Origin: Escarpia spicata
Taxonomy: Eukaryota > Annelida > Polychaeta > Sabellida > Siboglinidae
Length of the DNA stretch: 64,000 bases
Direction of reading: 5' to 3'
NCBI GenBank assembly: GCA_963995525.1
Contig: OZ023218.1
Location: 46,437,814 to 46,501,813 of the forward strand
Shown: positions 41,636 through 54,500 of the stretch, piece by piece
Layout: the number at the start of each line of letters is the position of its first letter
How positions within the stretch are numbered: the first letter of the stretch is position 1
The notes under the pieces: generated by a model
Seen by the model: the letters and a program-made list of their open reading frames with translations, nothing else
What the model was told of the DNA's origin: nothing
The model's database searches: none
Made by a program: the position numbers and the translations under genes

Positions 41636-42724
41636 AAAACGAACTATCCTGAAGAATGTTCAGTAATCATACATACAACAATCGGTAAAACAATCGACAA
41701 AATGATGTACAATTCCAGGTTGACAGCAGAGCCAATTAAGGCTGTAACCAGTTTGTTTTAATTATTCCCATGTAAGATGATAATAATTAAGTAAACTTGT
41801 CACCTTCATCCCCAAAATAAGTATTATCAACAATGATTTCATGCATAGTGTGTTGGTTATGTGGAAAGTGGTGTCAGGGATAAGGTAGATTATGTGGACA
41901 TCTCCATGAGATGAAGAACATTAATTGTTATACAGAGGCACCTACAGTTGTAATTAAAGTGGTAGCAGTGCATATGTAGAGCAGTGGCAACCCTCAGCAC
42001 AGCTAGGACAGCCCCCTGCCAACTGCTCCCCAGCTGATGCTGATCTAGGGGAGCTTATCATTTATTAAGCATCCAGCCTCCTTTGGCTGTAGCATGCCCC
42101 TAGTGAACTTTGACACTAATAGGGTACAGGATAGTACAGCTTGTATTGGCCAATAGTGGACATCATATTTACAGTGCATTTGTTGTATTAAAGTAAAGAA
42201 AAATAAGGATGATCCATGAAATTATTCATACACTCTAAACAACAACAACATGTACTGATCCAAAGCTAACTAACACTATTCAAAGACTATGCTGTGGTTG
42301 AATTCTTCAGAATGCTATTTTACTATATGTTGTGCTGCGAATGACTGCGATCACCTTGGACGGTAACAGATAATTAATGCAACCCAGCACAAAACAATGT
42401 CTAATCAGACTAATGAAACGTCTGTCGATTGTATACTTGGACTGCTAAGGCCTAAGGCTAAGCCAAGGTAAGCGCCTAGTCCTAGACCTAGGCCAGGGTA
42501 GGCAATATGTCAACAATAATTACCCATTTTTGTGATCTCATTTAAACTCCTATTTACGTAAAACTTATTTTTACACAGCAGTGGCTATATAATATATACA
42601 GGTAGTCTAATGCACGTGTTCACTAGTGTAGAACTGTGTGTAACTGTATGTAAACAACGATAAGATCAATATGCCTATGTAACAATACAATAAACTACCA
42701 CTACCATTATAATAATAACATTTT

Positions 42725-42945
42725 AATACAGTAAAACCTGTCTTAGCGGCCACCTGCCCATAACGGTCACTTTTGAAAGTCCCGAATGACTTCCTATTAG
42801 TTTGCACTGCCCACTACCTGTCCATAGCGGTAACCTGTCTATTGCGTATAACGGTAAGTTAATTTGGACCGAATCATTCATAGTCAACCTGTCGCTTAAG
42901 GGCAGGTCAAAGGGAATCCATAATTTCTCTGAATAAAATGTCATC
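42725..42945 (+). mobile_element. pogo/Tigger-like element fragment
   Basis: TACAGTAAAACCTGTCTTAG then CGGCCACCTGCCCATAACGG resembles the terminal repeat of pogo-class DNA transposons. TGTCCATAGCGGTAACC and TGTCTATTGCGTATAACGG nearby are internal repeats. No transposase remains. Confidence 0.5.
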
Positions 42946-43319
42946 GCCTATCAAATTGCAATCGAGCCACGCCTGGTGTCATCAGCTTGGTGCAGTCACT
43001 ATGTGGCTCCTTTACTCCAGGAAAGGGGAGCAGAATCAGCTTTGATGTCCAAAATGAGCTCAGAGAAGCCATGGAAGCAGGCTGTTGTAGTATTTACCTA
43101 GGCAGCTTGACATAGCTGGAGAGCCGGCCTAGCTAAATATTACAATGGCCTGTTACCTACCACTTGGGGTAGCTAAAATTGTATCAGGGCGTTTTTTATT
43201 GAATTTTCACTGGGGAGGCAATGTCTTAAAAAGACACTTCTAATGGGTAAAAGGGGCAGTTTACGCATACATTAATGATTGTGTTCATAACCCTTAGGCA
43301 TGTATGAAAGCTTAATATA

Positions 43320-43700
43320 ATGTATAAAGAACTGAAACTCCCCACACTGCACTACAGAAGACAAAGAGCCGACATCATTCAAACTTTCAAAATTATCAAG
43401 GGACTCGACCAAATCGACCAGGACTGTAAATGCCAACTCTGTCCACAAAAACAGATGTACCTAAAAGCCACTGGAACCACAAGAGGTCACACAGAAAAAC
43501 TAGTTACACAGACATCAGCAGGAACCAGACATTCTTTCCTTTCCACCCGTGTAGTAAGATCCTGGAATGCACTATCAGAAGACACAGTCCAAGCACAGAC
43601 AGTCAATCAGCTGAAGTCCCGCCTCCAAAGAGACTGGAGAGACCATCCAGACCTCTACAACTACAACTTCACATACTAACACATACACACGCACGCATGC
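43320..43700 (+). mobile_element. CR1-like LINE C-terminus
   Basis: An open frame of 119 codons reads LKLPTLHYRRQRADIIQTFK, then TTRGHTEKLV and RVVRSWNALSEDTVQAQTVN, LKSRLQRDW: the C-terminal end of CR1/jockey-type reverse transcriptases. A (CA/CG)-rich 3' tail (ACACACGCACGCATGCATGC) follows. 5' truncated but otherwise fairly intact. Confidence 0.75.
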
Positions 43701-44002
43701 ATGCACGCACGCACACAATCGAGCCTAGGCAAACCGGAAAAGACAAAATAAAGAGAAAAAATAGCAATAACGCCAACAGCAACAACAATAGCAGCAAAAT
43801 CAATAGACAATGGAATACCATTACAGAAAACTAACCTTGAGACGGTCTCAGTGCTCAACTTGGGCAATTATTGACCGTTCTTAAGGTAAGAACTTAAGGT
43901 AAGTATTATTATCTTTATATTCACATAGTTGTGGGGCCTACTGTGACAAGTGACGACTGCATCTTAACATGAAAATAAATGTTACACATATATATATCCT
44001 AG

Positions 44003-44232
44003 AAGCATGTTTTATTACAACCAATACATGCAGTAATCATAGAAACATGAGGCGTATCGTGCAAGTCAGAATGTTTGACAGTTGTCTCAATTTGACTAGA
44101 CGAATCCCGTTTCGTGGGTGAATTTCCTAACGAATTCACGCTTTTTGTAGATGTCCCATTATGGAGCCCAGCATCTTCTTGTCTTCTCCAAGAATTTGAC
44201 GATAGCGGGTCGAGGGTCATAGTAAGCAGTGC
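44003..44232 (-). CDS. Candidate alternative last exon with AATAAA
   Basis: Minus strand after GAATAG encodes WALLTMTLDPLSSNSWRRQE, then a Ser/Thr/Asn-rich stretch to ACIGCNKTCF and a TAG. AATAAA overlaps the end (GTAATAAAACATG). The first two bases fit the single leftover base of the exon at 44440-44713, so it could be an alternative terminal exon. Support is phase and polyadenylation signal only. Confidence 0.3.
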
Positions 44233-44439
44233 CCACACTATTCAGTGCCACCATGAGTCATGCGTTTCTCATGTCCTCATTCAAACTGGTGCGGTGATTG
44301 TGGAACACGAGGTTGTGGTGGCTCACGATCCTTTCGGTCTGCATATAATATGGACTCATACAAGCCAGAGATGCCAACACCTTCTAAACTGAACCTGTTG
44401 TGACTGGCAGAAGTTGGCGCAGTCTGACAGTCAACTTAC

Positions 44440-44713
44440 AACCGAGATCACAGCCATCAGGCAGGAATGGCACATTTATCATGTTTTCCCACAGCTCGGC
44501 TGCAAAGTCAGATGCCTCATCTGGGGAAAGGCGCCTGACGACGCACACACCATGCTCAACGAACGATCTCGGATTGCGTGACATCACTAACTCCTTCATG
44601 TCTTTGATGACGTCCTCCTGCTCCGGGTGCATGCATTCAGACAGGTATTCGTGCAATGCTTGCACGACTTCCAACCTGATTACTCGTCTGTCGCGGCGGT
44701 TTATACAAATGAA
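44440..44713 (-). CDS. Candidate internal exon of an unidentified host gene
   Basis: Minus strand: acceptor AATCATCAG, 274-bp exon, donor GGTT/GTAAGT (consensus). It encodes FICINRRDRRVIRLEVVQAL, HEYLSECMHPEQEDVIKDMK, ELVMSRNPRSFVEHGVCVVR and RLSPDEASDFAAELWENMIN. Composition is clearly protein-like. One base is left over, matching the two-base starts of the exons at 38832-38959 and 44003-44232. The family is not recognised. Confidence 0.5.
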
Positions 44714-45114
44714 CTGATGATTACACTTTTGTTGTGTTAAGTCCCCTTTTGTGATGGCGGTGGCTAATCCAAATACACACATGTTGATGATGTTTTTCTT
44801 GCATACAATTGGTTGTAAATTAGGCTTAATCAGGCAACAAAATGGGACAAATCTCCACAGATCACATACAAGTCCTACTTTGTTTGAAAACGCACCCCCA
44901 AAACGACCTCATCATGGGTCTGCTGGGGATACTAAAGTGGTGTTTGTATATAAGATGAAAGAATATAAGACGAAACCACATGGTCCACCAATCTCACACC
45001 CACTTCATTGTTCTTCGTTAGAAATATAACCTGCAATATGAGCCCCCACATGAACTTATGGCGCCACTGGAGTCTGAATTGGTAAAATGTGAACTCCCCA
45101 TTGTGAAAAGCCGG

Positions 45115-45255
45115 CTCCGGGCCTGCTAAGTCCTTTTCTTTTACAGTAGTACAGTCCCCCCCCCCCCCACCCATTGTATATTGTACATCTTCGTTCCCAT
45201 GTCCTGTGTGGAGGCATTCACATTTCCCAAACTTGAACAATATTTGCCACTTTCA
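45115..45255 (-). mobile_element. Short CR1-like RT fragment
   Basis: The minus strand reads FKFGKCECLHTGHGNEDVQY, TMGG, then CTTVKEKDL, closely matching the same part of the LINE at 28,980-31,985 (31,190-31,290). A poly-C run interrupts it at 45,158-45,168. Confidence 0.75.
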
Positions 45256-45259
45256 GGAC

Positions 45260-46485
45260 AGGCTTCAAGCATCACCGAATCACTTCAATAAGTTTAAGTT
45301 TCCAAGGACACGTTTCTGAACACATCTAAAAATCTGTAGTTTACCTGGTATATTTCAGACCATTGCCATTATATATTCTGTCATTATATTTGGTCATGAA
45401 ATATCCAGGTACCCCTGTGGAGACATATCATTAGTGTTTGGAACTGTATTCAGTCAATTAAAACACCTATTTAAATCTTGGCCAGAATTCATCATTCACA
45501 TCAAGTGTTTATCCTGGCTTACCAACAGATTTCTTTACCTGTCCACCCAGTTGTTCCAGTACAATTTGAAAGCGTTTCTGTTCCTTCTAGTCCCTGCAAA
45601 TCTTGGTCTTCCCAGCTCTGGATTTCTGTTCTCATACTACCGGTAAGTAGGTTTAATGTATGTATGTTTGTACATTCATGTAGAACCAAGTGGGTCCAAT
45701 GATACAGTATATACACTGCTTTGTTGACACCTCTCACAAGCCTGACTGAGAAGCAACTCCAGCCACTAGGAGCCATCTTGTGGGTGAGAGACCACCACTC
45801 TGCGAGTCCACGACAGGTTACACATTTACCCCATATGGGATTGAAACAGCTCTACCACATGACCACCACTTAATGTATGATGATCCACTAGGCGTGGTTT
45901 CAGCATGATCCAGAGGCAGTGTTAGGTTTGTCTTATCAATAAGCCAATTCAGAGTAGTCGCTGTTTTCTTACTAATCCTGTTATGTCAGTGCATTGTCTA
46001 TATGAAAAGGTCAAATATAACAATACATTTGCATAATGGTTGCTGGATATTTAATGAAAATTTTTATGAAGGTGGGCTTGTGCAAAATGAAATCAAACAT
46101 TTCCATTTTGCATTTATTCTAACAAATAACATTAAGTTGTGCAAAGTAGTTTGGGAGAATGAACAGTAATACTTTCGATTGTTAACATTATCTTTTTCAT
46201 TATTTCACCAGGGGCCATGTGTCTTTAATGGTACAAAATCTGATATTACACAAAATGTCTTAATAAACTATAATTATTCTTTACTCTTATATGTAATTAA
46301 TATATTTTTATCCAAGTGTTATATTCAGAGATGTTATGTTCTCTCTGATTCTGTGCCTCTCGTAATAATAGTAAGTTAATTTCTAAATCCTTGGAAACCA
46401 AGCTCAGAAGGGCATCATAACAAAAGGATTGGTTAATCTCAAAATCCCTAAGCAGTATTAGAGTTGTCAACAGATGGGTCACGGC
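45260..46485. other. Intergenic or intronic, nothing assigned
   Basis: No supported exon, RNA gene or repeat. Confidence 0.35.
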
Positions 46486-46489
46486 GCTA

Positions 46490-47260
46490 GGGAGCTATGA
46501 TGGATAAGCAAGGTTGTAAATATAAGTTTTTAAATGACGACAGAGTTTTTTTTAAATATTTTCAACTGATCTAACACTAAGAGGGAGCATATTCCGAGTT
46601 GGTGCAGCAACAGAAAAAGCCCTAGTTCCAATGTTAGTGTTGACTCTAGGAACAAAAAGTAGGTCGGAACTAGATGATCGATATTGGATAGGTTTTCTTA
46701 CAGGAGTAAGCATTGAATGCAAATAAGATGGTTGTTTACTGGACAGTGCCTGGTATATAATGGTACAGACCTTAACTATTATACGATTTCATACAGAAAG
46801 CCAATGCAGACTTCAAAAGTGGTAGTGAAAAAAAACCGAGGGGATCTTGTAACTATTCTTGCTAAACAATTTTGGACACACCAAAGTTTTGTGATATCCT
46901 TGCTAGCAATATTATAAAGGAGGGAATTGCAATAGTCAAGTCTGCTGCTAACCAGCGCTGTTGCAATAGTTTTAGCAACAGAAACAAAAGTTACTATTAA
47001 AGATCACTCCTAGATTCCAAACCGAGGTTGCGTGATAAACCGATTCAAAATACACGTAGGGAAAAAAACCATCAAGTTTACTACGTTGCATTGGAGTACC
47101 AATAATGATCAATTCAGTTTTATTTGCATTTAAATTCAACTTGCTGTCAGTCATCCAGTGGAAGATATCTTGAAGGTAATCACTAAGTTGGTTAAGGGGC
47201 TATTTGTATCCGGGGTAAGCAAACGGAATGTAGATCTGTGTATCATCAGCATAAAGTTAT
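46490..47260 (-). mobile_element. L2-like LINE 3' half, antisense
   Basis: From right to left on the minus strand: LYADDTQIYIPFAYPGY (47,210-47,260, RT active site intact), WMTDSKLNLNANKTELIIIG (~47,120), then RVNTNIGTRAFSVAAPT (~46,620) and the C-terminal RRHLKTYIYNLAYP. Stops and frameshifts between these blocks. Confidence 0.72.
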
Positions 47261-47400
47261 GTACACAACCAAACGCAACATAAGTTATGTACACAACCAA
47301 ACGCAACATAAGTTATGTACACAACCATATGCAACATAAGTTATGTACACAACCAAACGCAACATAAGTTATGTACACAACCATACACAACATAAGTTAT
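47254..47400. repeat. 28-bp tandem repeat, five copies
   Basis: ATAAGTTATGTACACAACCA plus AACGCAAC repeated five times with small changes (CATATGCAAC, CATACACAAC). It begins at the RT active-site codons of the antisense LINE. Confidence 0.92.
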
Positions 47401-47404
47401 GATG

Positions 47405-48390
47405 TTTCCTACACAAGACCTGGACAGTTTATCGCAAATCAGTTACAGTCCGAGACTGATGTGTAACTATACTGAAAATATACTGGATTTATAAACAAAA
47501 TCGAGCTCATAATCATTTATATATGCTGGATGAGATTAACAACTAACAGTGTTGTTGGTTCCAAGAGAAGGTTTTAACATGTGTCTGTCTATGTATGCAT
47601 TCTAAGAGAGAGAGAGACATCACAAACAGTTTTTTAACACTTTAATTGGAACAGAAGTATCTCTAACCATTACTAATTACCAATCAACATTGGAACTCCT
47701 GGATACATGACTCCAGCGCACACTTAAAGCACACTGGAGCACCGTCTCATCACTGAATTAACAACCGTTTTAAAGACTGTATACAGCATTCAGTAACCGT
47801 AAATCAACTACAGTAGTACGGAGTCATGCATACAAACGCCATCACTCAAGTGATGCTCAGTCTTGATGCATGATTATTGACATATCTTCAACACAAACTG
47901 TAAAAAAATGCACAGAGATAACCAGTTCTTGTGAATACCCGGTAGTAATAAACATCTCATTTATTGGATGTTCAATTGTAATCGACTGCCTATTGAAATC
48001 TGCGAACCTACCACAAACCCAAAATCTAGGCTACTTGTGACATCACTGAAGAAAAAGTACAACATTAGTTTCACTCGGCCAAAGTTTGCTACAACTTTGC
48101 AGTAAATGCAAGCCGCCAGCTTGCCATTTTTCCACCGCGGTCTCGCTCTTACAACCGAGCCACAGTCTAGAACATCACCGTTGCAAATCACAAATACACA
48201 AGCAGTGTCATCGATCCATTAGCATGGGGAATGAAGCCAACAGCTGCAGATCACATGAGTAGCCTAACTCGTATCTCGTGCCAGTCACCAGCATCCATAT
48301 GGGCGATACATGTCGTCAAGGGCACATTTATAGCCTTGCCAGTGACCGTCGGTACAGGTGATGTCATATACGATGCGTGTACACGACCGG
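47405..48390. other. Region downstream of SRRM1, possible promoter of the next gene
   Basis: Non-coding in appearance. A GC-rich patch at 48,090-48,170 on the minus strand contains GAGACCGCGGTGGAAAAATG, a good Kozak ATG that opens only a short frame (ASWRLAFTAK). It could be a first exon of the minus-strand gene to the left; support is weak. Confidence 0.25.
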
Positions 48391-48395
48391 CCAGC

Positions 48396-48557
48396 TCAGT
48401 CACTGTAGAAGTCACTGCCTTCCTTTGCATGCTCTTCCACATTGCTGCCTCCGCTGTCTTTGTCTGACTTTGCAAGTTGCAGCGATTTAAGGGCCTTTTC
48501 GCGCAGCTTGCGTTCCAGTTCTAGATTGTCGTCACCCTCGCTGCCCGTTTCTGATTC
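48396..48557 (-). CDS. SRRM1: SRRM1 last coding exon
   Basis: Acceptor ATGTTGCAG, phase 0; encodes ESETGSEGDDNLELERKLRE, KALKSLQLAK and an acidic/Ser-rich end SDFYSD, stop TGA at 48396-48398. It matches the conserved SRRM1 C-terminus, with a somewhat longer tail. Confidence 0.88.
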   Translation of the reverse strand, partial: ESETGSEGDDNLELERKLREKALKSLQLAKSDKDSGGSNVEEHAKEGSDFYSD

Positions 48558-51500
48558 CTGCAACATGTATATATAACCATGTTCATAGTCCTGCAACATG
48601 TATATGTAACCACGTACACGGCTTCATAATTACAACACAAATCTGTATATGTGTCAGGCCACAATGGTTCAGACTGTAAGGTACATTTCACAAAACTGAA
48701 GAAAAGGCAAAATACATTCGCAGGGGTGAAAGTCTTTTTGCAATTAAATAAAATGAATAATGCAGTATGGAATTATTATCTCGAGAAAGTGTTTTTGATG
48801 TGTGTTTAGTATTTAATGGTACATGATTTGAAAACTTTGATGATGTCTGTCTCAAAGCTTTAATTCTTTGGGTGGGTCAATTCAACCACCCATAACTTCA
48901 CAACAAATTAAGTTACATGGTCAGCACTGATATAACTGTAAACCTGAAATGTTGCCCCTTCAGATAAGCTGATAAACTCCATACAAAAATGCATCTTAAG
49001 ATCTGAATTGTTGCGACATGTATAAGAAAGAGATTGGAATAGGCAGAAGTGTGAAGCCACACAACATGCCCACATACACTTGCTTGATTATAGCAAGATG
49101 CTGTTTTACTCCACATAACACCACATCTCATTATACAAACATAAACAATTTAGTAGAATGCTGCATTCTAGGAAACTTATTTAATGGGGGGGTAGGGACG
49201 GCAAAATCATTACGTTACGCTAGTCATCGACATCGCCTAGACTCTAGTGACTGTATGATAGGCTGTAAATGATAGACTAAACTCCTCAATAAATACACTA
49301 ACTTAGTCTTAGTACAACACCCTCTAAATTTTTGCATTAAACGTTTCTTTTTGGTTGGCGGTGGCATCGTTTCGCTGTCAGCCATCATTTCGTGCCGCGT
49401 GACTTCGTTTTGTTTGATCGCGGAAATGCGAATTTGTCATAACACTGTTTCCTATTGGTTAGATTACGACCAGACTCAGCGAATGAAAAACCATGTCACA
49501 ACATGCTGCCACCTGTTGAATATAGTGGAAGCTAAATTTGAGGAGCACGGAAGTGATTGGCGAACATGGTGACAGTACGTAATATTTTCATCCCTCGCCG
49601 TAATACCGTAATTTGAGGTGACTTTCCGGAATGATTCCGGACAATCCGGAATGGTAGGCAGGTCTGCTATTGTGCAATATAAGCAGGTGGGCAGCAGAAG
49701 TGCTCCCCAGCCAGAGGGGGGTGGGGGCACTATTGATGAACAAATGCTACCAGGGCCAGTGGGCAACTGTGGCCAACAGCAATGCCATGGATTATGCAAA
49801 ATAAGCAGATAAGGCAAACTGGGTGTCAAGCTGAGATCAGCAGGAACCAACTGGTACCAACACTGTAGATAGTTTGTACAGGCAACAGTGGCAGCTGTAT
49901 GTTTCTCTGACACTTAATGCTTTGGTGACTTCAGTATGAAGCTATTCTATGTTTATTTTGGCAGTGTTCTGTTGATACTGTGAGAAAGTGGTAGGTTGTT
50001 ACTATGCTAGTGTGATATCATAAATCTAAGATGAAGTAAACTGTTTTTCGGCATAGCTATATTACTGGTGTAGTAGTAAGTTGAGTGGCTGGGGTTTCTG
50101 CAGTGTTTTGTGGTCTCTTAAATAACTGATAATATGAGAGAGCAGTAGATATGATATTATTATAAGATCATGTTGTAACTTATGATGACATCACATGTAG
50201 TGTTATTCGGCAGAGCGATATCACTGGACTGGTGCAATACTAAGTTGAGCGACTGGAATCGACTGCAGCGTCAGTGTTCTTTTTATAACAGCATGGATGC
50301 GAGTGTGATTGATATATATTGTTATAACTCAATAATGTTATAGTGACATTTATGACCGGCATCTTCATGGTTACTTATATATTTTTTTAATGTTCACAGG
50401 GTTTGTGTCGCCTGCTGTATACAACGATACAATCCAATATACCACTTTGTAACCATCTAATTTCAGTGGGACTGTAGTATTGCTGATACAAGACATTACA
50501 TTGTCCTAACAACTAGGCCAGTGACCAGTTACAGTTTATTAATGCGGGTATGGGTGTCTGGTACATCTGACTGCCTTTTTCCCCCGGGCAACGCCGAGTA
50601 ACTCAGCTAGTAGTAACTAGTAATTCTGATACTGCCAGGAGCTCGGTTTCATAAATATTGACCAAATGCTCAAGTTGACTATCTGAAAACTGATTCCCAT
50701 GATGCGCCCTCAAAAATTTTGTTCACACGTAAAAGTACCTTCCATCTGCCACGTGCACCTTGTCTTTTTCAAAACCTAGCTGGAACACTGTGATCACAGA
50801 CAAGTAAATATTTAAACCAAGCTATGAGAGAATGTATGAAACTTACACTAGCAACGGCTGCGAACCTCTCTTTCTTGTGCTTGTGCTTCTTGTGTTTCTT
50901 ATGTTTCTTGTGTTTCTTGTCCTTCTTCTTTTTCTTCTTCTTCGTCATCTCCACCTCAGACTCCTGCAAGTAAAAATTGACACTTATTGAAATCATAACT
51001 AGTATTCGTGGCTGTATCTGGACCAAACCAATTACATGGTGCATGGAGTCAAATCAGAAATGTTCAATGATTACTAGTGGACGAACTGGTTACTAATATA
51101 TTATTATTAGTTAAATATAAAAACATAGGCACAAAACTAATTATTTTCAGAGATATTCAGTGCACCCTGAATGAAGCAACAACCAGCACCAGAAACAGTG
51201 GAACAAATATGAAGTATATTCTACAATTTTCATCCTATTTTGTGGCATTTCTGCATGTTTATCGTCTCCAAAATATTTTACATTGTGGAATGCTGTATGC
51301 AGCAGTAAGAGCTCCGGACTCTTGATTGAGAGAACACGGGTTCGAATTATGTGCGTCAGTGTCGAACCTTGGGCAAGTTTGTTTACTCTACATTGCTTAA
51401 AGTCACTCAGCTATATGAGTATCTGGCGATAGAGTGGTGCATATTTGTGTACGAATAGTCTCCATGCATTAAATGCAGCGTGGCTGAATGCTTCCCAGAG

Positions 51501-54500
51501 AAGTCTTTGTTGTTCAATTGAATAGGTCTGCCAGGGAGTAAAGTGTAAAGCGCTTTGAACAGTGCAAAGGACTGGATATTGCGCTATAGAAGAACTTACC
51601 TTTACTTTTTCTGGGGACATTAATAGTGGGCAGTAATGACAGCAGTAAACCATAAATATCTGCAATTGAGGGGGTGATAATAGTGACATGTACTTAATAG
51701 ATCAAATACAATGTGAAGTGATGTTACTATACACTACCTCAGACCCTGTGGTTGGAGGAACTACCATCTTCTTACTCTTCTTCTTCGGTGACTCGACTGG
51801 ACTGACAGACCTTGACACTTTGCGTCTGACAGCCTGTTGTACGGGTGACTCTGCCCCGTCCCCATAACCCCCTGCTTCAGCTCTTGTTGCAGCCGACCTG
51901 TTGTTGATCTGCTCCGGACTAGCTGATACTGACTGCCTGGAAGGGCGGGAACCCCTCTGAGGAGGAGGAGAGGGGGAGCGCGACACTGACGGAGACACTG
52001 ACGGAGATACCCTCTTCTGTCGCATCACGGGCGGGGGTGACTCAGACAGGGACCTAGAATGAGTCCTCTTCTTTGTCTTCGTGCGCGCCTTGTGTACCGG
52101 TGGTGGGGGCGGAGACTCTGACACTGATCTCTCCGTCATTGTCCGGCCACTGTTGCGAGCTGCAGGCGGCAATCGCTGCTTTCTCGCCGGCACAGTCACT
52201 TTCCTAGGTGGTGACACCGAGGACTCCGACGACGACGCCTGTCGGAGTTTCCGTGACCGAACAACTGGTGGTGGTTCTGGTGAACTCGAGTCGGAACTGT
52301 AGGCTTGATGTTGTCGCTTCCTCTGCTGGGGCGAGGCAACGGCGTTTCTTGATTGTCGGCGCGTGGGTGACACGTCTGCTCGTCTCACTTGTCGCCGTGA
52401 TGACGGCGACGGGTCACGTTGACGACGCCGTGGCATCGCTTCCTGTCGTCGACCCTCCCACACAGGACTCCGGTCACCTGGTGAACTTCTGCAACATTCG
52501 CTCATCTCTACAGTGGGTGTCGTCTTATAAAGCGCCAACAGTAGTCGGCAGCAGGCACTGCTTCTATGGTTGCTTATACAAAAATACTTTTAAACTTAAC
52601 ATTTAAAGTTAAAATACATAATATATACAAAAATGGGCCAAGTGGACCTGAAGTCCTTTGAATTAATACGTCTATATGTGACCCCGGCTGACCAAATGAG
52701 TAATAAGTCGGAAAAATTGTAACATTGTTTTCTTACGTCCTTGTAAAGGTTTGGTAGGGTGTTTTACACGGTTTCACAAATTATGACTGCTAAAAAAATT
52801 GGCAATGTTATGGAGCATTGAACATGGTAGGGGTCAAAAAGTGAAAATGAAGAAAACGGCTGTTGAAGTTTTACATTATATATGCAAATGGATTGCATGA
52901 AAATATTACATACACAACATTTAAATGTGGCACACAGTATGTAATATGTATGTTATGTTGCAATGATACACTGGAGTTATGCCAGATTAGGTCTTTATGT
53001 GTAAAACTAAGAGGACAGATTATTTGAGAGCAAAAGGTAGACTTACTGTTTGACAGTTTAAAACCTACAGGCAACTGTCCAGTTTAACAGAGGTCTAGTG
53101 GCTTAATGCTGTCTGTTGACACAAGCTACTGCCAATGACCAATTGTGTTGAAAGTTGTATACAACATGTACAAAAATGATAAATCAGGGCCAGGCTGTAT
53201 CAGCCTTCTTCTCATGTGATGTAGAGGTATAGCAAGAAGAAAACTTGTGTCCTTTGTTATTTGCTATTTACCTGAATCATTTTGAACACTGTTAGTCACA
53301 ATTATAACGGACTTGACATGGCAGCTGGTGAAATTTACAACAACCTTAGTGATGATGTAGAAAATGTATGTTCTACTATATGCTGATGACACTAGAATGA
53401 TTCAATCAAATACAGATTTCTTGCTTGTGTTTTGCGGAACTATGTCAACTCTTCTAATGGTTGACATTTGCTTGTTTCAGGTGTCAACTATATTGTGAAT
53501 CTGTAATTATTAGTCTATATTGGTACCATTTATTTACACAGTACCATGTCTACACAAGGCATGGCAGGCGTAAACAGAACAGTAGAATGCATTTGATATC
53601 AATAAAGTGTAGGATATTTCACTCTATAGTTGTCCAGAATATAAATTTTCTATGTTTGTCACCTACAGGTTTCTACAGACAATACATCTTTAACCAATAG
53701 ACACCACAGTGATACCATTTTATAATAATTAAATGAACATCAAAATAAACACAAGTTGCAATTATAGAAAATAAATAGTTTTGAAGATACAGTTTAAAAG
53801 TTTTAGGCAACTGTTCAGTCTAACAGGGGTCAAGTGTCTCTACTCTGCCTGGGCCCTGTGACCAATTAAAGACTAGTCAAGGTCTCAATGGAACAATAGC
53901 ACTAGGCTGCATAGTTTAGTCATGCTGCTGGCTTTCTGGCACAATAAACAAAATCTACTGTTGGGGGTGGTCTCAAGGGCCCTTCTCAAAACCACATCAC
54001 TAGATAATGTAACTTTTGCACTTTGGGGGCCCCTTAGAATGATTCAATCAAATACATTGCCACTATATACTTGTATATAGTGGCTGCACCCTAAGATACA
54101 TCTATGCAAAATTAGAAAAAAGTTGCTGAACAGTTTTTGAAAAAATAGGCAAAATGTTACATTTTTTCCAGTTTTTGGGTCCTTGGAGGCCCTAGGGAGC
54201 CCTTAAAATTATTCAATCAAATACAGATTTCTCGTGCATAGTGGCAGTGCCCTAAGATGTCTATGCAAAATTAGAGAAAAAGTTACTGAACGGTTTCTGA
54301 GATACGGCAGCTAACGGCAGACGCAGAGTGATGGCAATAGTCCCTTGGACCTTCAACTTAAGGACTACAAATGTCATAACTTGTGCAATGATTTGAAGAA
54401 AAAATAACAAAAACGACAAGAAGAAAATAATGAAACTAATCAAGTTAGATAATTCATGATGAAATACCAAAAGATGACTAACTGTTGCTCAGGAACTCAG

